From positions 881,001-945,000 of the forward strand of contig NZ_LT607733.1 of the NCBI RefSeq assembly GCF_900091445.1: a stretch of DNA of 64,000 bases, in the 5' to 3' direction. The position numbers and the translations under genes were made by a program. Positions 1-8,909 of this stretch are shown here, one piece after another; within the stretch, counting starts at the first letter, position 1, and every line of letters begins with the position of its first letter. The DNA comes from Micromonospora echinofusca. GTDB lineage: Bacteria; Actinomycetota; Actinomycetes; Mycobacteriales; Micromonosporaceae. The notes under the pieces were generated by a model. The model had not been told where the DNA came from. It did not search any database and saw only the letters and a program-made list of their open reading frames with translations.

Positions 1-477
1 GAGGTCGCGTTCGTGCTGGGTGCGGATCTGCCCGACGAGCGGATCACGAGCGTGGATGTGATCCGGGCGGTGGATCACGTGTTGCCGGCGATCGAGATCG
101 TGGATTCGCGGGTGGCGGGTTGGGACATCTCGATCGTGGACACGGTGGCGGACAACGCCTCCAGCGGTCTGTTCGTGCTCGGTACCGCGCCGCGTCGGCT
201 GGCGGATGTGGACCTGCGGTTGTGCGGGATGGTCCTGGAGCGGGCTGGTGAGCCGGTGTCGGTGGGGGCGGGCGCGGCGTGCCTGGGTAACCCGTTGCAC
301 GCGGTGCAGTGGTTGGCGCAGACGATGGCCCGCTCCGGTGATCCGTTGCGTGCCGGGGATGTGGTGCTGTCCGGGGCGCTCGGCCCGATGGTGCCGGTGA
401 CGCCTGGTGCGGCGTACGAGGCGCGCATCTCGGGGCTGGGTTCGGTGCGTACCTGTTTCTCGGGGGAGGCGTCGTGA
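1..477 (+). CDS. mhpD: 2-keto-4-pentenoate hydratase (5'-truncated by window edge)
   Basis: Adds water to 2-oxopent-4-enoate to give 4-hydroxy-2-oxovalerate, the step before the aldolase. The reading frame is open from base 1 (EVAFVLG...), so the gene starts outside the window; the GTG at 13 is only an internal codon. The visible C-terminal half carries the family features [14 protein letters not shown] and a late GDVVLSG block. Only about 158 residues of a family of about 260 are present. The next gene starts 52 bases downstream in the same direction and belongs to the same pathway. The paralogous decarboxylase at 2520 shares the fold; this copy is called the hydratase because it lacks the GLKMGLTS region (not in the window) and by its place in the order. 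Confidence 0.85.
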   Translation, partial: EVAFVLGADLPDERITSVDVIRAVDHVLPAIEIVDSRVAGWDISIVDTVADNASSGLFVLGTAPRRLADVDLRLCGMVLERAGEPVSVGAGAACLGNPLHAVQWLAQTMARSGDPLRAGDVVLSGALGPMVPVTPGAAYEARISGLGSVRTCFSGEAS

Positions 478-529
478 CCGTGCGGGGTGGGTTGGCGACC
501 GGTGTGGTCCTCGGTGACAGGGGTGTGGT

Positions 530-1471
530 GTGAGCGTTGGGGTGGCGGTGATCGGGTCGGGCAACATCGGTACCGATCTGATGATCAAGGTGCTGCGGTT
601 GAGTGACAGCCTGCGGATGGTGGCGATGGTGGGCATCGACCCCGAGTCCGACGGGTTGGCGCGGGCGCGCCGGTTGGGTGTGGCGACCACCGCCGATGGT
701 GTCGACGGCCTCGTCGCGATGCCGGAGTTCGCCGAGGTGGAGTTGGTGTTCGATGCCACGTCGGCGGGTGCGCATCGGCGCAACGACGCGGTGTTGGCGG
801 CGCATGGTCGGCTGGTGGTGGATTTGACGCCGGCGGCGGTCGGTCCGTATGTGGTGCCGCCGGTGAACCTGGACGAGCATCTGGGCGAGCGCAACGTGAA
901 CATGGTGACGTGTGGTGGGCAGGCGACGGTGCCGATCGTCGCCGCCGTGGGTCGGGTGACGCCGGTGGTGTACGGGGAGATCGTGGCGTCGATCGCGTCG
1001 CGGTCGGCGGGGCCGGGTACGCGGGCGAACATCGACGAGTTCACCGAGACCACGGCGCGGGCGATCGAGGTCGTCGGTGGCGCGCAGCGGGGTAAGGCGA
1101 TCATCGTGTTGAACCCGGCGGATCCGCCGCTGTTGATGCGCGACACGGTGTACTGCCTGTGTGAGGACGCCGACGCGGATCGGGCGGCGATCGCCGGGTC
1201 GGTGGCGGCGATGGTGGCGGCGGTGCAGGAGTACGTGCCGGGGTATCGGTTGAAGCAGGACGTGCAGTTCGACCGTGTCGACACCTTTGTGCCGTCGTTG
1301 GGTCGGCATCTGCGCGGGTTGCAGGTGTCGGTGTTCCTGGAGGTCTCCGGCGCGGGCCATTACCTGCCGGCGTACGCGGGGAACCTGGACATCATGACGT
1401 CGGCGGCGCTGCGCACGGCGGAGCGGCTGGTGGCGTTGCGTTCCGAGGCTGCTTCGGAGGTCCTGTCGTGA
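530..1471 (+). CDS. mhpF: Acetaldehyde dehydrogenase (acylating)
   Basis: Converts acetaldehyde plus CoA and NAD+ to acetyl-CoA. At 313 residues it has the family length. The N-terminal Rossmann motif is IGSGNIGTD (residues 8-16) and the catalytic cysteine is Cys128 in MVTCGGQ. The start is GTG at 530. In known DmpFG/MhpEF systems this enzyme forms a channelling complex with the aldolase, so volatile acetaldehyde is not released. Here the stop overlaps the GTG of the aldolase gene by 4 bases (GTGA), which fits translational coupling of the two partners. Confidence 0.95.
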   Translation: MSVGVAVIGSGNIGTDLMIKVLRLSDSLRMVAMVGIDPESDGLARARRLGVATTADGVDGLVAMPEFAEVELVFDATSAGAHRRNDAVLAAHGRLVVDLTPAAVGPYVVPPVNLDEHLGERNVNMVTCGGQATVPIVAAVGRVTPVVYGEIVASIASRSAGPGTRANIDEFTETTARAIEVVGGAQRGKAIIVLNPADPPLLMRDTVYCLCEDADADRAAIAGSVAAMVAAVQEYVPGYRLKQDVQFDRVDTFVPSLGRHLRGLQVSVFLEVSGAGHYLPAYAGNLDIMTSAALRTAERLVALRSEAASEVLS

Positions 1472-2523
1472 CTGATCTGTACATCCAGGACGTGACGTTG
1501 CGCGACGGCATGCACGCCGTGGCGCACCGCTACACGGTGGAGCAGGTCCGCACCATCGCCGCTGCGCTCGACGCGGCGGGGGTGGCCGCGATCGAGGTCG
1601 CCCACGGTGACGGGCTGGCCGGCTCCAGCGTGAACTACGGCCATGGTGCGGCCAGCGACGCCGACTGGATCGCGGCGGCGGCCGAGGTCATGACGAACGC
1701 GAAGCTCACCACGTTGCTGCTGCCCGGTATCGGCACGATCGCCGACCTCAAGGCGGCGAAGGCCCTCGGCGTGACGAGTGTGCGCATCGCGACGCACTGC
1801 ACGGAGGCCGATATTTCGGCGCAGCACATCGCGTGGGCGCGGGAGAACGGCATGGACGTCTCCGGGTTCCTGATGATGTCGCACATGAACGACCCCGCCG
1901 GCCTCGCCGGACAGGCGAAGTTGATGGAGTCGTACGGGGCGCACTGCGTCTACGTCACCGACTCCGGAGGCCGGTTGCTGATGTCGGATGTGGCGCAGCG
2001 GGTGGATGCGTACCGGCAGGTGTTGGAGCCGAGCACGCAGATCGGTATCCATGCCCACCACAACCTGTCCCTCGGCGTCGCCAACAGCGTCGTCGCGGTC
2101 GAGCACGGCCGCATCGCCGGCGACGGTCCGCTCGGCTCGCCGTCGGGGCGCACCGTGCGGGTGGACGCGTCGTTGGCCGGGCAGGGTGCCGGTGCCGGTA
2201 ACGCGCCGTTGGAGGTGTTCGTGGCGGTCGCGGAGTTGCACGGCTGGGAGCACGGTTGTGACGTGTTCGCCCTGATGGATGCCGCCGACGACATCGTGCG
2301 GCCGTTGCAGGACCGGCCCGTGCAGGTCGACCGCGAAACCCTCTCCCTCGGCTATGCCGGGGTGTATTCGAGTTTCCTGCGCCACGCCGAGCGGGCCTCG
2401 GACAAGTACGGGGTGGACGTGCGCTCGATCCTGGTCGAGCTGGGCCGCCGCCGCATGGTCGGCGGGCAGGAGGACATGATCGTGGACGTGGCACTGGACC
2501 TCGCCGGCAAGGAGACCTCATGA
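1468..2523 (+). CDS. mhpE: 4-hydroxy-2-oxovalerate aldolase
   Basis: Cleaves 4-hydroxy-2-oxovalerate to pyruvate and acetaldehyde. The 351 residues form a DRE-TIM-type barrel with N-terminal VTLRDGMHA, which carries the metal and substrate residues, and the metal-binding histidines in GIHAHHN at about residue 194. The C-terminal communication domain that contacts the dehydrogenase is present (to residue 351). The start GTG overlaps the previous stop, and the stop overlaps the ATG of the next gene (ATGA), so four consecutive genes are coupled. Confidence 0.95.
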   Translation: MTDLYIQDVTLRDGMHAVAHRYTVEQVRTIAAALDAAGVAAIEVAHGDGLAGSSVNYGHGAASDADWIAAAAEVMTNAKLTTLLLPGIGTIADLKAAKALGVTSVRIATHCTEADISAQHIAWARENGMDVSGFLMMSHMNDPAGLAGQAKLMESYGAHCVYVTDSGGRLLMSDVAQRVDAYRQVLEPSTQIGIHAHHNLSLGVANSVVAVEHGRIAGDGPLGSPSGRTVRVDASLAGQGAGAGNAPLEVFVAVAELHGWEHGCDVFALMDAADDIVRPLQDRPVQVDRETLSLGYAGVYSSFLRHAERASDKYGVDVRSILVELGRRRMVGGQEDMIVDVALDLAGKETS

Positions 2524-3293
2524 TCGGCCCGGACACCGCCGGTATCGCCGAACGCCTCGGCGTGGCGGCCGACACCGCCACCGCGATCGCACAGTTGGCC
2601 GCCGAGACCGGCCTGGACGTGGATGCGGCGTACGCGGTGCAGACCGCGCTGATCCAGCGTCGCCTCGACCGGGGCGAGCGTGTGGTCGGGTTGAAGATGG
2701 GCCTGACCAGCAAGGCGAAGATGGCGCAGGTCGGCGTGGACGAGGTCATCTGGGGCCGGCTCACCGACACCATGCGCATCCCCGACGGCGGCACCCTCGA
2801 CCCCACCGCGTTCATCCACCCCCGCGTCGAGCCCGAAGTGGCGTTCCTCCTCGACCGCCTCCCCGAACCCGGCGAACCGGTGGGCGACTTCACCGACGCG
2901 GTCCGGGCAGTCGCACCCGCGATCGAGGTCATCGACTCCCGCTACGCGAACTTCAGCTTCTCCCTGCCGGACGTGATCGCGGACAACACCTCCGCCGCCG
3001 CCTTCGTCATCGGCGCCTGGTCGCCGGTCCCCGACGGCCTGGACAACCTGGGTGTGCTGCTGGAGATCGACGGACGCGTCGCGCAGGTCGGCTCGACCGC
3101 CGCGATCCTCGGCGACCCCCGCCGCGCACTCGACGAAGGCATCCGCCTCGCCGGCCGCCACGGCGTACGCCTACGCGAAGGCTGGGTGTTCCTCGCCGGC
3201 GCCGCCACCGCCGCCGTCCCCCTGAAACCCGGCGCCCACGTCCGCGCCGTCGTCGAACACCTCGGCACCACCACCCTACGAGCAGCAGCATGA
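2520..3293 (+). CDS. dmpH: 4-oxalocrotonate decarboxylase (hydratase/decarboxylase superfamily)
   Basis: Mg-dependent decarboxylation of 2-oxo-3-hexenedioate (4-oxalocrotonate) to 2-oxopent-4-enoate, feeding the hydratase. It has 257 residues. The segment [13 protein letters not shown] (about residues 59-71) is typical of the decarboxylase branch, with metal-ligand glutamates in [10 protein letters not shown] and AIEVIDSR. It is a paralogue of the truncated gene at 1. The context (a deaminase making the oxalocrotonate next door) supports the decarboxylase role. ATGA overlaps couple it to both neighbours. Confidence 0.88.
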   Translation: MIGPDTAGIAERLGVAADTATAIAQLAAETGLDVDAAYAVQTALIQRRLDRGERVVGLKMGLTSKAKMAQVGVDEVIWGRLTDTMRIPDGGTLDPTAFIHPRVEPEVAFLLDRLPEPGEPVGDFTDAVRAVAPAIEVIDSRYANFSFSLPDVIADNTSAAAFVIGAWSPVPDGLDNLGVLLEIDGRVAQVGSTAAILGDPRRALDEGIRLAGRHGVRLREGWVFLAGAATAAVPLKPGAHVRAVVEHLGTTTLRAAA

Positions 3294-3790
3294 CCACAAA
3301 CCACGGCACGACCGCCGGCCAGGATACGACCGCAAGCCAGGGCACACCAGCAGCCCACGGCACGGGCGCGCGGGCGCACGTCGTCGCCGGCAAGGCCACA
3401 CCGCGTGGCGCGTTTCCCCACGTCAAGGTCGCCGGCGGCTTCGTCTACGTCTCCGGCACCTCCAGCCGCCGACCCGACAACACCTTCGCCGGCGTGCAGG
3501 TCGACGAGTACGGCACCACCAACCTCGACATCCGCGCACAGACCCGAGCCGTCATCGACAACATCCGAGACCTGCTACGGACGGTCGGCGCGGACCTGAG
3601 CGACCTCGTGCAGGTCACCACCTACCTCGTCAACATGAACGACTTCGGCGGCTACAACCAGGTCTGGGCCGAATACTTCGACGCCACCGGCCCCACCCGC
3701 ACCACCGTCGCCGTACACCAACTACCCCACCCGCACCTGCTCATCGAAATCCAGGCCGTGGCCCTTCTTCCGTCAGGAGGTCAGTCGTGA
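3290..3790 (+). CDS. RidA-family deaminase, likely 2-aminomuconate deaminase
   Basis: A RidA/YjgF-fold protein; in this pathway the member of the family is 2-aminomuconate deaminase, which releases ammonia from 2-aminomuconate to give 4-oxalocrotonate. The core runs from about residue 40 ([17 protein letters not shown]) to the end. The first 35 residues are a Thr/Gly/His-rich extension ([10 protein letters not shown]...) not normally seen in RidA. The start is well set by its ATGA overlap with the upstream stop, so the tail appears to be translated. The function is inferred from position; RidA alone would also fit an imine deaminase. Confidence 0.83.
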   Translation: MTTNHGTTAGQDTTASQGTPAAHGTGARAHVVAGKATPRGAFPHVKVAGGFVYVSGTSSRRPDNTFAGVQVDEYGTTNLDIRAQTRAVIDNIRDLLRTVGADLSDLVQVTTYLVNMNDFGGYNQVWAEYFDATGPTRTTVAVHQLPHPHLLIEIQAVALLPSGGQS

Positions 3791-4311
3791 GTGAGATCGC
3801 GGAGCCGTTCAGCTTCCCGGGCTGGATCGCGGAGAACCAGCACCTGCTCAAGCCGCCGGTCGGCAACAAGGAGATGTTCCCGGGCGGGGACGACTTCATC
3901 GTGATGGTGGTGGGCGGCCCCAACCAGCGCACCGACTTCCACGTCGACCCGTACGAGGAGTTCTTCTACCAGGTCAAGGGCAACATGCACATCAACCTGA
4001 TGCTCCCGGAGGGGCCGCGTACGGTGCACGTGCGCGAGGGTCAGATGTGGATGCTGCCGCGCAACACCCCGCACTCGCCGCAGCGTCCCGAGGCCGGCTC
4101 GATCGGCGTGGTCGTGGAGCGGGTCCGCGAGGAGGGCACGCTGGAGAAGTTCCAGTGGTACTGCGCCGAGTGCGGGCACAAGGTGCACGAGGTCGAGTTG
4201 CAGGTCCGGGACATCGCCGCCGACCTGCCCCCGGTCTTCGCGGCGTTCTACGCCGACGAGGCCGCGCGGACCTGCGCGAACTGCGGCGCGCTGCACCCGG
4301 GCAAGGGCTGA
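3787..4311 (+). CDS. nbaC: 3-hydroxyanthranilate 3,4-dioxygenase
   Basis: Extradiol cupin dioxygenase that opens 3-hydroxyanthranilate to 2-amino-3-carboxymuconate semialdehyde. It has 174 residues, the bacterial length. Iron ligands are visible as His52 and Glu58 ([12 protein letters not shown]) and His96 (PRNTPHSP); substrate Arg48 is in NQRTD. The C-terminal rubredoxin-like iron site typical of the bacterial enzyme is complete: CAEC (126-129) and CANC (163-166). The GTG start overlaps the preceding stop, and the stop overlaps the next ATG by one base (TGATG). Confidence 0.95.
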   Translation: MSEIAEPFSFPGWIAENQHLLKPPVGNKEMFPGGDDFIVMVVGGPNQRTDFHVDPYEEFFYQVKGNMHINLMLPEGPRTVHVREGQMWMLPRNTPHSPQRPEAGSIGVVVERVREEGTLEKFQWYCAECGHKVHEVELQVRDIAADLPPVFAAFYADEAARTCANCGALHPGKG

Positions 4312-5336
4312 TGCGCGGTCCCGGGCCGGCCCGGCCGCCGGTGGTCGACGTGCACACGCACGTCGTACCGAAGGGATGGCCGGACCTCGGCGCGGCGTGC
4401 GGCGGGTCTGACTGGCCCCGGCTGCGGGTCGACTCCGAGCGGGCCGCCATGATCATGGTGGGGGAGACGGAGTTCCGCCCCGTCGGGGCGGAGTGCTGGG
4501 ACGCGCCGACCCGGCTCGGCGACATGGACGCCGACGGCGTGGACGTGCAGGTCGTCTCGCCCACCCCGGTCTTCTTCAGCTACGACCGCCCCGCCGAGCA
4601 GGCGGTGAAGGTGGCGCGGATATTCAACGACCTGACCCTGGAGGTCACCGCCGCCGGTGGCGACCGGCTGGTGCCGTTCTGTCAGGTGCCGTTGCAGGAC
4701 CCGGAGGCGGCCTGCGCCGAGCTGGACCGCTGCCTCGCGGCCGGGCACGCCGGGGTGGAGATCGGCAACCACGTCGGCGACCGCGACCTGGACGACGCCG
4801 GGATCGTGGAGTTCCTGACGCACTGCGCCGAGGTGGGCGCACCGGTCTTCGTCCATCCGTGGGACATGCCGGGCGGCCCCCGGCTGGACCGGTGGATGGC
4901 CCGCTGGCTCGCCGGGATGCCCGCCGAGACGCACCTGTCGGTGCTGGCGCTGATCCTCGGCGGCGTCTTCGACCGGGTGCCCGACACACTGCGGATCTGC
5001 TTCGCGCACGGCGGCGGCAGCTTCCCGTTCTGGCTGGGCCGGGCCGACAACGCCTGGCACCGCCGTGGCGACCTGGTACGCGGTGCCTCCACCGTCCCGC
5101 CCAGCTCGTACGTCGACCGGTTCTGCGTCGACTCGGTGGTCTTCTCCGCGCCCGCCCTGCGGCTGCTGGTCGACACGATGGGTGCCGAGCGGGTGCTCGT
5201 CGGCAGCGACTACCCGTACCCGCTGGGGGAACGGCCGGTCGGCCGGGTGGTGCGCGAGGCGGACTTCCTCACCGGCGAGCAGCGCGACCTGCTGCTGGGC
5301 GGCAACGCGCTGCGGTTCCTCGGCACCCGCTCCTGA
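4311..5336 (+). CDS. nbaD: 2-amino-3-carboxymuconate-6-semialdehyde decarboxylase (ACMSD)
   Basis: Zinc-dependent, non-oxidative decarboxylase of the amidohydrolase superfamily; it takes the dioxygenase product to 2-aminomuconate semialdehyde and away from quinolinate. It has 341 residues. Zinc ligands: His15 and His17 (DVHTHVV), a later HPWDMPGG, and FAHGGGSFPFWLGR; the C-terminal GSDYPYPLGE carries the catalytic Asp. The ATG at 4311 is chosen because it directly overlaps the previous stop; the frame stays open further upstream but has no family similarity there. It is the last gene of the operon and is followed by a hairpin. Confidence 0.95.
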   Translation: MRGPGPARPPVVDVHTHVVPKGWPDLGAACGGSDWPRLRVDSERAAMIMVGETEFRPVGAECWDAPTRLGDMDADGVDVQVVSPTPVFFSYDRPAEQAVKVARIFNDLTLEVTAAGGDRLVPFCQVPLQDPEAACAELDRCLAAGHAGVEIGNHVGDRDLDDAGIVEFLTHCAEVGAPVFVHPWDMPGGPRLDRWMARWLAGMPAETHLSVLALILGGVFDRVPDTLRICFAHGGGSFPFWLGRADNAWHRRGDLVRGASTVPPSSYVDRFCVDSVVFSAPALRLLVDTMGAERVLVGSDYPYPLGERPVGRVVREADFLTGEQRDLLLGGNALRFLGTRS

Positions 5337-5415
5337 CCCGCGCCGCCGCGCGGCGCCACGGTCAGCCGGCACCCGCCGGCCGGCGGCGTCCCACGCCCGG
5401 CCCGCGGGAATGGAA

Positions 5416-5457
5416 TCCGGAGCCGTCGCGGCCCCCAGTGCGCGCGACGGCTCCGGA
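5416..5457. terminator. Bidirectional hairpin terminator
   Basis: A 15-bp perfect stem (tccggagccgtcgcg and its complement) with a 12-base loop lies between the convergent ACMSD gene and the cutinase gene. No T-run follows, as is common in GC-rich actinomycetes. Confidence 0.7.
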
Positions 5458-5466
5458 GCTGTGGGT

Positions 5467-6405
5467 TCAGGAGTGCGGGCAGGTGTCCCGGTACTCCTCG
5501 ATCGTCGTGCCCCGGGGGGCCGGGCAGAGGAACTGCTCGTAGCGGGTGTCGTCGTCGACGAACCGCTTCAGCCAGGAGATGCTGTACTTCGCCACCGTCA
5601 CGTTGGACGAGGTGGGCGCCGAGTGGCTGGCCGCGTTCAGCTCCAGGTACGCCTTGTCCAGCGTGGCCGGCAGGCTGGTGTAGAACGGCTCCGAGTGCGA
5701 CGAGACGGGGGCCACCGTGTCGTTCTCGGCCCCGATGACCAGGGTCGGTACGCGCACCGACGACCAGCTCTTCTGGGTGTGCCAGCCGGTCAGCGGGATC
5801 GCCGCCTGCAACGCGGGCCGCGTGCTGGCCGCCGACAGGCTGCCCCCGCCGCCCATCGAGTGGCCCATCACGGCGAGCCGGTTCCGGTCGATGCGGGTGC
5901 GGACGGTGCTCGTGTTGGTCAGGTAGTCCAGGGCGGCCAGCAGTTGGGTGCCCCGGCTGGCCGGCTGGTCCCACACGGACCGGGTGTCGATGGTGATGAC
6001 GACGAAGCCCTGCGAGGCCAGGCGGGGGCCGAGCCACGCGACGGAGGTCTGGCGCGCGGTGAAGCCGGGGGAGATGGCGACTGCGCCGAAGGTGCCCTCG
6101 GCGGTGCTGGTCGGGTAGTAGATCGTTCCGCCGCCGAAGCCGCTGACGCTGCTGGCGGCGACGGTGGTCTGCGCGGTGGCGAACGGGCCGCGGGTGGCCT
6201 CGATGCTCGCCACGGTGGGCGCCGGACCCCGCTCGTACGGGTTGGCGGCGAGCGGCGCGGCCGTAGGCAGGTCCTGGGCGCCGGCCGGTGCGGCGGGCGT
6301 GACCGTCAGGCTCGCGCCGACCAGGACGAGGGCCAGCAGCGGCCGGGTGGCGCGCGAGGACCAGCGACGGCGGGGGACGGGGTGCAGAGCGGGTAGGGGT
6401 TGCAC
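5467..6405 (-). CDS. Secreted cutinase / polyester hydrolase (type I PETase-like)
   Basis: An exported alpha/beta hydrolase of 312 residues, strongly resembling Thermobifida cutinases that hydrolyse cutin and synthetic polyesters. A long signal peptide ends near AGAQ (about 44), and the mature enzyme starts with the typical ANPYERGP. The nucleophile is Ser183 in GHSMGGGG, with Asp229 ([10 protein letters not shown]) and His261 (AASHSAP) completing the triad. The oxyanion hole is formed by Phe115 (SPGFTA) and Met184, the substrate-site Trp is Trp208, and the C-terminal disulfide is Cys294-Cys309. It stands alone, convergent to the anthranilate operon and divergent from the amidase. Lipase activity on short esters is also likely. 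Confidence 0.93.
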   Translation of the reverse strand: MQPLPALHPVPRRRWSSRATRPLLALVLVGASLTVTPAAPAGAQDLPTAAPLAANPYERGPAPTVASIEATRGPFATAQTTVAASSVSGFGGGTIYYPTSTAEGTFGAVAISPGFTARQTSVAWLGPRLASQGFVVITIDTRSVWDQPASRGTQLLAALDYLTNTSTVRTRIDRNRLAVMGHSMGGGGSLSAASTRPALQAAIPLTGWHTQKSWSSVRVPTLVIGAENDTVAPVSSHSEPFYTSLPATLDKAYLELNAASHSAPTSSNVTVAKYSISWLKRFVDDDTRYEQFLCPAPRGTTIEEYRDTCPHS

Positions 6406-6617
6406 GGCGACACTCCCTGCGGGGGTGGGGGGTCGGTGGCGGCGTTGCGGGGGCCACCGGGTGGACGGTGATCGCCATCGATCGGATCCATCCTGCGTGC
6501 CGGGTGCCGGTGGGCGGTCATCCCGATGTGGTCATGTCAGGGGGATATGGCGCGCGTCGCACCGCGGGCCGGCCGTGTCGTACGGCACAGTGGCGGCCGG
6601 GCGGGCAGGATGAGGGG
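6406..6617. promoter_or_regulatory. Divergent intergenic region, cutinase / amidase
   Basis: 212 bases between divergently transcribed genes must hold both promoters. I see no convincing consensus boxes or operator repeats. Confidence 0.4.
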
Positions 6618-8081
6618 ATGGCCGAGCCGCACGACCTGACCGCGCTGGAGCAGGCCGTCGCGATCGCCCGCGGCGAGCTGTCCAGCGTCGAACTGGTCGA
6701 GCACCACCTGACCCGGGTCGACGCGCTCGGCGACACCGTCGGCGCGTTCGTCACGGTCACCGGCGAGCGGGCCCGCGCGGCGGCCCGTGCCGCCGACGCC
6801 GTACCGGCCGAGGAGCGCGGCCCGTTGCACGGCGTGCCGACCGCGATCAAGGACCTCACCCTCACCGCCGGGGTGCGCACCACGTTCGGCTCGGCGGCGT
6901 TCGCCGACTTCGTGCCGCCGGTGGACGCCGACGTGGTCCGGTTCATGGCGCAGGCCGGGCTGGTGAGCCTGGGCAAGACCACGACCTCCGAGCTGGGCTG
7001 CTCGCTCTACTCCGAGGGGCTGGTCGCGCCGCCGGCCCGCAACCCGTGGGGCCTGGCGTACACCGCCGGCGGCTCCAGCGGAGGGGCGGCGGCGGCCGTC
7101 GCGGCCGGGCTGGTCCCGGTCGCCCAGGGCTCCGACGGCGGCGGCTCGCTGCGCATCCCCGCCTCGCTGTGCGGCCTGGTCGGCTACAAGCCGAGCCGGG
7201 GCCTGGTCTCCGGCGGGCCGGTGGGCTCCGGCGCCTACGGCCTGCCGACCAACGGACCGATCGGGCGTACGGTCGCCGACGTGGCGGCGCTGCTCGACGT
7301 GCTGGCCCGGCCCGTTCCCGGCGAGCCCTACCTGGCGCCCGCCCCGCCCGAGGGTGGTTGGCTCGGCGCGGCCCGGCGGGCCGACCCGGGGCGGCTGCGG
7401 GTCGGACGGTTCACCGCCCCGATGCTCGCCGACGAGCCGGTGCACCCCGACTGCCTCGCCGCAGTGGACCGGGCCGCGGCGCTGCTCACCGCCGCCGGCC
7501 ACGAGGTGGTCGACGTCCCCGCGCCCATCGGGCCCGCCGTGTGGCCGCTGTTCGAGATCGTCTGGTACGTGCTGGCGCTCGCGCCCGTGCCGCCCGAGCG
7601 GGAGGCCGACCTGCTGCCGCTGACCCGCCACCTGCGCGCCCGGGGCGCGGAGATCTCCGCCGGCACCCTCACCGCCACGCTCGGCGAACTCCAGGCGCAG
7701 GTACGCCTCGGCGTACGCCGTACCGCCGGCTGTGACCTGCTGCTCTGCCCCACCCTCGCCGCGCCGCAGGCGCCGCTGGGCTGGTTCGCTGAGGGTGGCG
7801 ACCCGGCCGAGGACTTCGACCGGCAACGCCGGTTCTCACCGTACTGCGCGGTCTTCAACGTCACGGGCGATCCGTCGGTTTCGCTGCCGGTGGGTGTCAC
7901 CGCCGAGGGGCTGCCCGTGGGGGTCCTGCTGACCGGTCGGTACGGCGACGACGCGAGGTTGATCGCCACGGCTGCGCAACTGGAGCACTCCAGTGGCGGA
8001 TGGGATCGCCACCCCGCAATCTGGCGGGCCGTGGGCTCCGCTAACGTGAATGGCAGCGGTGTCGGGCGGTCGGCGCCATGA
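6618..8081 (+). CDS. Amidase (amidase signature family)
   Basis: Hydrolyses a carboxamide bond; substrate not predictable. With ATG at 6618 it has 487 residues. The Ser-cisSer-Lys triad is complete: Lys78 (AIKDLT), Ser153 (AGGSSGG) and Ser177 ([12 protein letters not shown]). The frame is open for 50 codons upstream, but family similarity begins at this ATG, which follows a GGATGAGGGG stretch. The last 15 residues (after HPAIW) are a Gly/Ser-rich tail outside the fold. It resembles general amidases more than GatA, since no gatB/gatC is nearby. Confidence 0.88.
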   Translation: MAEPHDLTALEQAVAIARGELSSVELVEHHLTRVDALGDTVGAFVTVTGERARAAARAADAVPAEERGPLHGVPTAIKDLTLTAGVRTTFGSAAFADFVPPVDADVVRFMAQAGLVSLGKTTTSELGCSLYSEGLVAPPARNPWGLAYTAGGSSGGAAAAVAAGLVPVAQGSDGGGSLRIPASLCGLVGYKPSRGLVSGGPVGSGAYGLPTNGPIGRTVADVAALLDVLARPVPGEPYLAPAPPEGGWLGAARRADPGRLRVGRFTAPMLADEPVHPDCLAAVDRAAALLTAAGHEVVDVPAPIGPAVWPLFEIVWYVLALAPVPPEREADLLPLTRHLRARGAEISAGTLTATLGELQAQVRLGVRRTAGCDLLLCPTLAAPQAPLGWFAEGGDPAEDFDRQRRFSPYCAVFNVTGDPSVSLPVGVTAEGLPVGVLLTGRYGDDARLIATAAQLEHSSGGWDRHPAIWRAVGSANVNGSGVGRSAP

Positions 8082-8136
8082 TCGTCCACCCGACCCGGAT
8101 CCTTGAGGTCTCTTCTTCCGCCTGGGGGCGTTGGGA

Positions 8137-8442
8137 TTGTCTGTAACCGAGACGTTGCTGGTCTTCGTCGGCATCCCGGCGGCCGCGGTGCTGGTGATCG
8201 CCGGTCTGGCGTACGCCGGTAACCGTGGTGGCGGCGGTGGCGGCGCGAAGCGCTACCGACCGGGCCGGCGCTTCGACTTCACTCCGGTCTGGTTCCTGGG
8301 CCGGCCGGAGCAGCTGGCCGACTCGGCCGGCACCGCCCTGGCAGCGGGCGCGCAGGCGCCGGCGCTGACCAGCCACAAGCTCGAGCGGGCCGGCGTCGAG
8401 GCGCCGGCCGGTGGAACCGGAGGCGCAAGTGACCGTTGGTGA
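8137..8442 (+). CDS. ctaJ: CtaJ-like aa3-type cytochrome oxidase accessory subunit
   Basis: A 101-residue protein with one N-terminal membrane helix (about residues 4-27, TLLVFVGIPAAAVLVIAGLAY), a glycine-rich hinge and a cytoplasmic tail. The pattern SVTETLLVFVGIP matches the small actinobacterial subunit found with the bcc-aa3 respiratory supercomplex; this is from memory of the family. The start is TTG at 8137, after a run of Gs at 8122-8127; an in-frame TTG at 8131 is the alternative. Followed by the DUF5130 gene with a short overlap. Confidence 0.65.
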   Translation: MSVTETLLVFVGIPAAAVLVIAGLAYAGNRGGGGGGAKRYRPGRRFDFTPVWFLGRPEQLADSAGTALAAGAQAPALTSHKLERAGVEAPAGGTGGASDRW

Positions 8443-8830
8443 GAAGCAGGCCGGGACTCCGCCCGAGGTGCTGGACGGGCCGTTCTCGACCCGCCAGCTG
8501 CTGCGCATCGACGAGGCCCTGCGCCTGGCCGACCAGGGCACCGGCCTGGTCTTCTCCGTCTTCGTCGGCGGCCTCGACGAGCCGATCCGGGAGCACGCCG
8601 AGCGGCTGCACCGCCAGCTCGCCGAGCCCGACCGGTCGGTCCTGATCGCGGTGTCGCCCAACCAGCGGCAGCTGGAGATCGTCACCGGTCGGCACGCCCG
8701 CAAGCGCATCCCCGACACGTACGCCCGACTCGCCGCGCTCTCCATGGTGGCGGCGTTCGGCGGCGGCGACCTGGCCGGCGGCATCATCAACGGCCTCGAC
8801 CAGCTCGCCAGCCACGCCGGCAAGGGCTGA
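8429..8830 (+). CDS. DUF5130 family protein (TPM-like)
   Basis: 133 residues with FSTRQLLRIDEALRLAD, then a beta-strand core VFVGGLDEP and ISPNQRQLEIVTG-type segment, resembling the TPM/DUF5130 fold; biochemical role unknown. GTG at 8429 is preferred because GGAGG at 8419-8423 sits 5 bases upstream; GTG at 8411 would extend it by six residues and overlap ctaJ further. In Mycobacterium tuberculosis a DUF5130 gene lies beside pepN and the Rv2466c gene, as here. Confidence 0.75.
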   Translation: MTVGEKQAGTPPEVLDGPFSTRQLLRIDEALRLADQGTGLVFSVFVGGLDEPIREHAERLHRQLAEPDRSVLIAVSPNQRQLEIVTGRHARKRIPDTYARLAALSMVAAFGGGDLAGGIINGLDQLASHAGKG

Positions 8831-8856
8831 CCGACCCGAGCCCACCCGACGTCCAA

Positions 8857-8897
8857 ACGGTGAAGCCCGGTCCGCACAGCGGACCGGGCTTCACCGT
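8857..8897. terminator. Strong bidirectional terminator between DUF5130 and pepN
   Basis: An 18-bp perfect stem (8857-8874 with 8880-8897) with a 5-base loop lies between convergent genes. Confidence 0.85.
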
Positions 8898-8909
8898 GTC
8901 GGGCGTACG

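Noticed and set aside
44..1360. Long open frame antisense to the hydratase and dehydrogenase genes
   Set aside because: Arg/Pro/His-rich translation typical of the wrong strand in GC-rich DNA; the plus-strand genes are unambiguous.
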